This document shows positions 15,630 to 15,767 of a stretch of 15,767 nucleotides of DNA, piece after piece. Below the pieces are notes generated by a model that searched no databases, was not told where the DNA came from, and saw only the letters and a list, made by a program, of their open reading frames with translations. The stretch's first letter is position 1. Every line of letters starts with the position of its first letter. The stretch spans positions 213,259 through 229,025 of the forward strand of contig NW_003156241.1 of assembly GCF_000003605.2 (NCBI RefSeq). The letters are read 5' to 3'. The translations under genes were made by a program, and so were the position numbers. This stretch comes from Saccoglossus kowalevskii (Eukaryota > Hemichordata > Enteropneusta > Harrimaniidae).

Positions 15630-15767
15630 GTGAGCCAGTTTCAAACTAAAGTTGCAATTTGCATATCTAAAGACGCTGGTTTTAGAAGCACATTAACCAA
15701 AAAATTGGATTTATTGTATACTGAATCATTAATTTGACCATCGATATACTTCCGTAATTTATGTGAA
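15630..15767 (+). other. Start of the next gene 2 intron (truncated by window end)
   Basis: It begins with GTGAGC after the phase-0 'aag' codon, the same boundary as 13286/13287. By homology the next exon would be the counterpart of 14146-14292. Nothing else is visible. Confidence 0.75.

Overview
This is a eukaryotic, AT-rich animal genomic window. Coding blocks are bounded by GT...AG splice signals, introns are long, poly(A) signals are present, and the introns hold a MITE, a tRNA-SINE-like element and diverged tandem repeats. The style suggests a marine invertebrate, perhaps a mollusc; that placement is an inference from repeat style and gene structure, not a proven identification. All supported coding sequence is on the + strand. 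No rRNA, tRNA gene, CRISPR array or bacterial-type operon was seen.

The window holds parts of two adjacent head-to-tail genes built from the same module, which I recognise as the TASOR/TEX15-type DUF3715 (pseudo-PARP) domain. The recognition rests on the linker 'KPTEKHDCYL' / 'EPTPNHDSH', the '(V/I)(Y/F)(F/L)YEYD' strand and the closing 'CLPYA(V/I)(V/I)' strand. The two complete N-terminal exons also carry 'LLGD..(G)(V/L)NL..H.DVCL.WA'. In vertebrates TASOR is a HUSH-complex scaffold and TEX15 acts in germline transposon silencing, so a chromatin or transposon-silencing role is a reasonable family-based guess.

Region by region: 1-1958 is intron with old repeats. 1959-2090 is a small DUF3715 exon of gene 1, 5'-incomplete because its upstream exon lies outside the window. 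2091-3436 is intron. 3437-9934 is one giant terminal exon of about 6.5 kb: the last DUF3715 strands, about 70-residue repeats, then some 1,900 residues of Ser/Lys/Asn/Asp/Glu-rich, probably disordered protein ending in an aromatic/Arg-rich tail. 9935 to about 10370 is the 3' UTR with poly(A) signals. 10606-10660 is a candidate first exon of gene 2. 10661-12888 is a repeat-rich intron. 12889-13286, 14146-14292 and 14461-14839 are three exons forming one complete DUF3715 module. 15236-15629 starts a second DUF3715 module in the same gene, cut off by the window end.

The three modules share the same exon boundaries and intron phases, so they arose by tandem duplication, both of a gene and of a domain inside a gene. 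The reading frame is broken by single-digit indels at five places (about 3927, 4148, 5103-5155, 7394-7451 and 15381-15387). Coding potential resumes at once in another frame each time and the net frame is kept across the giant exon. At least one break sits in an A-homopolymer, so assembly indels are the simplest explanation; young pseudogenisation is the alternative.
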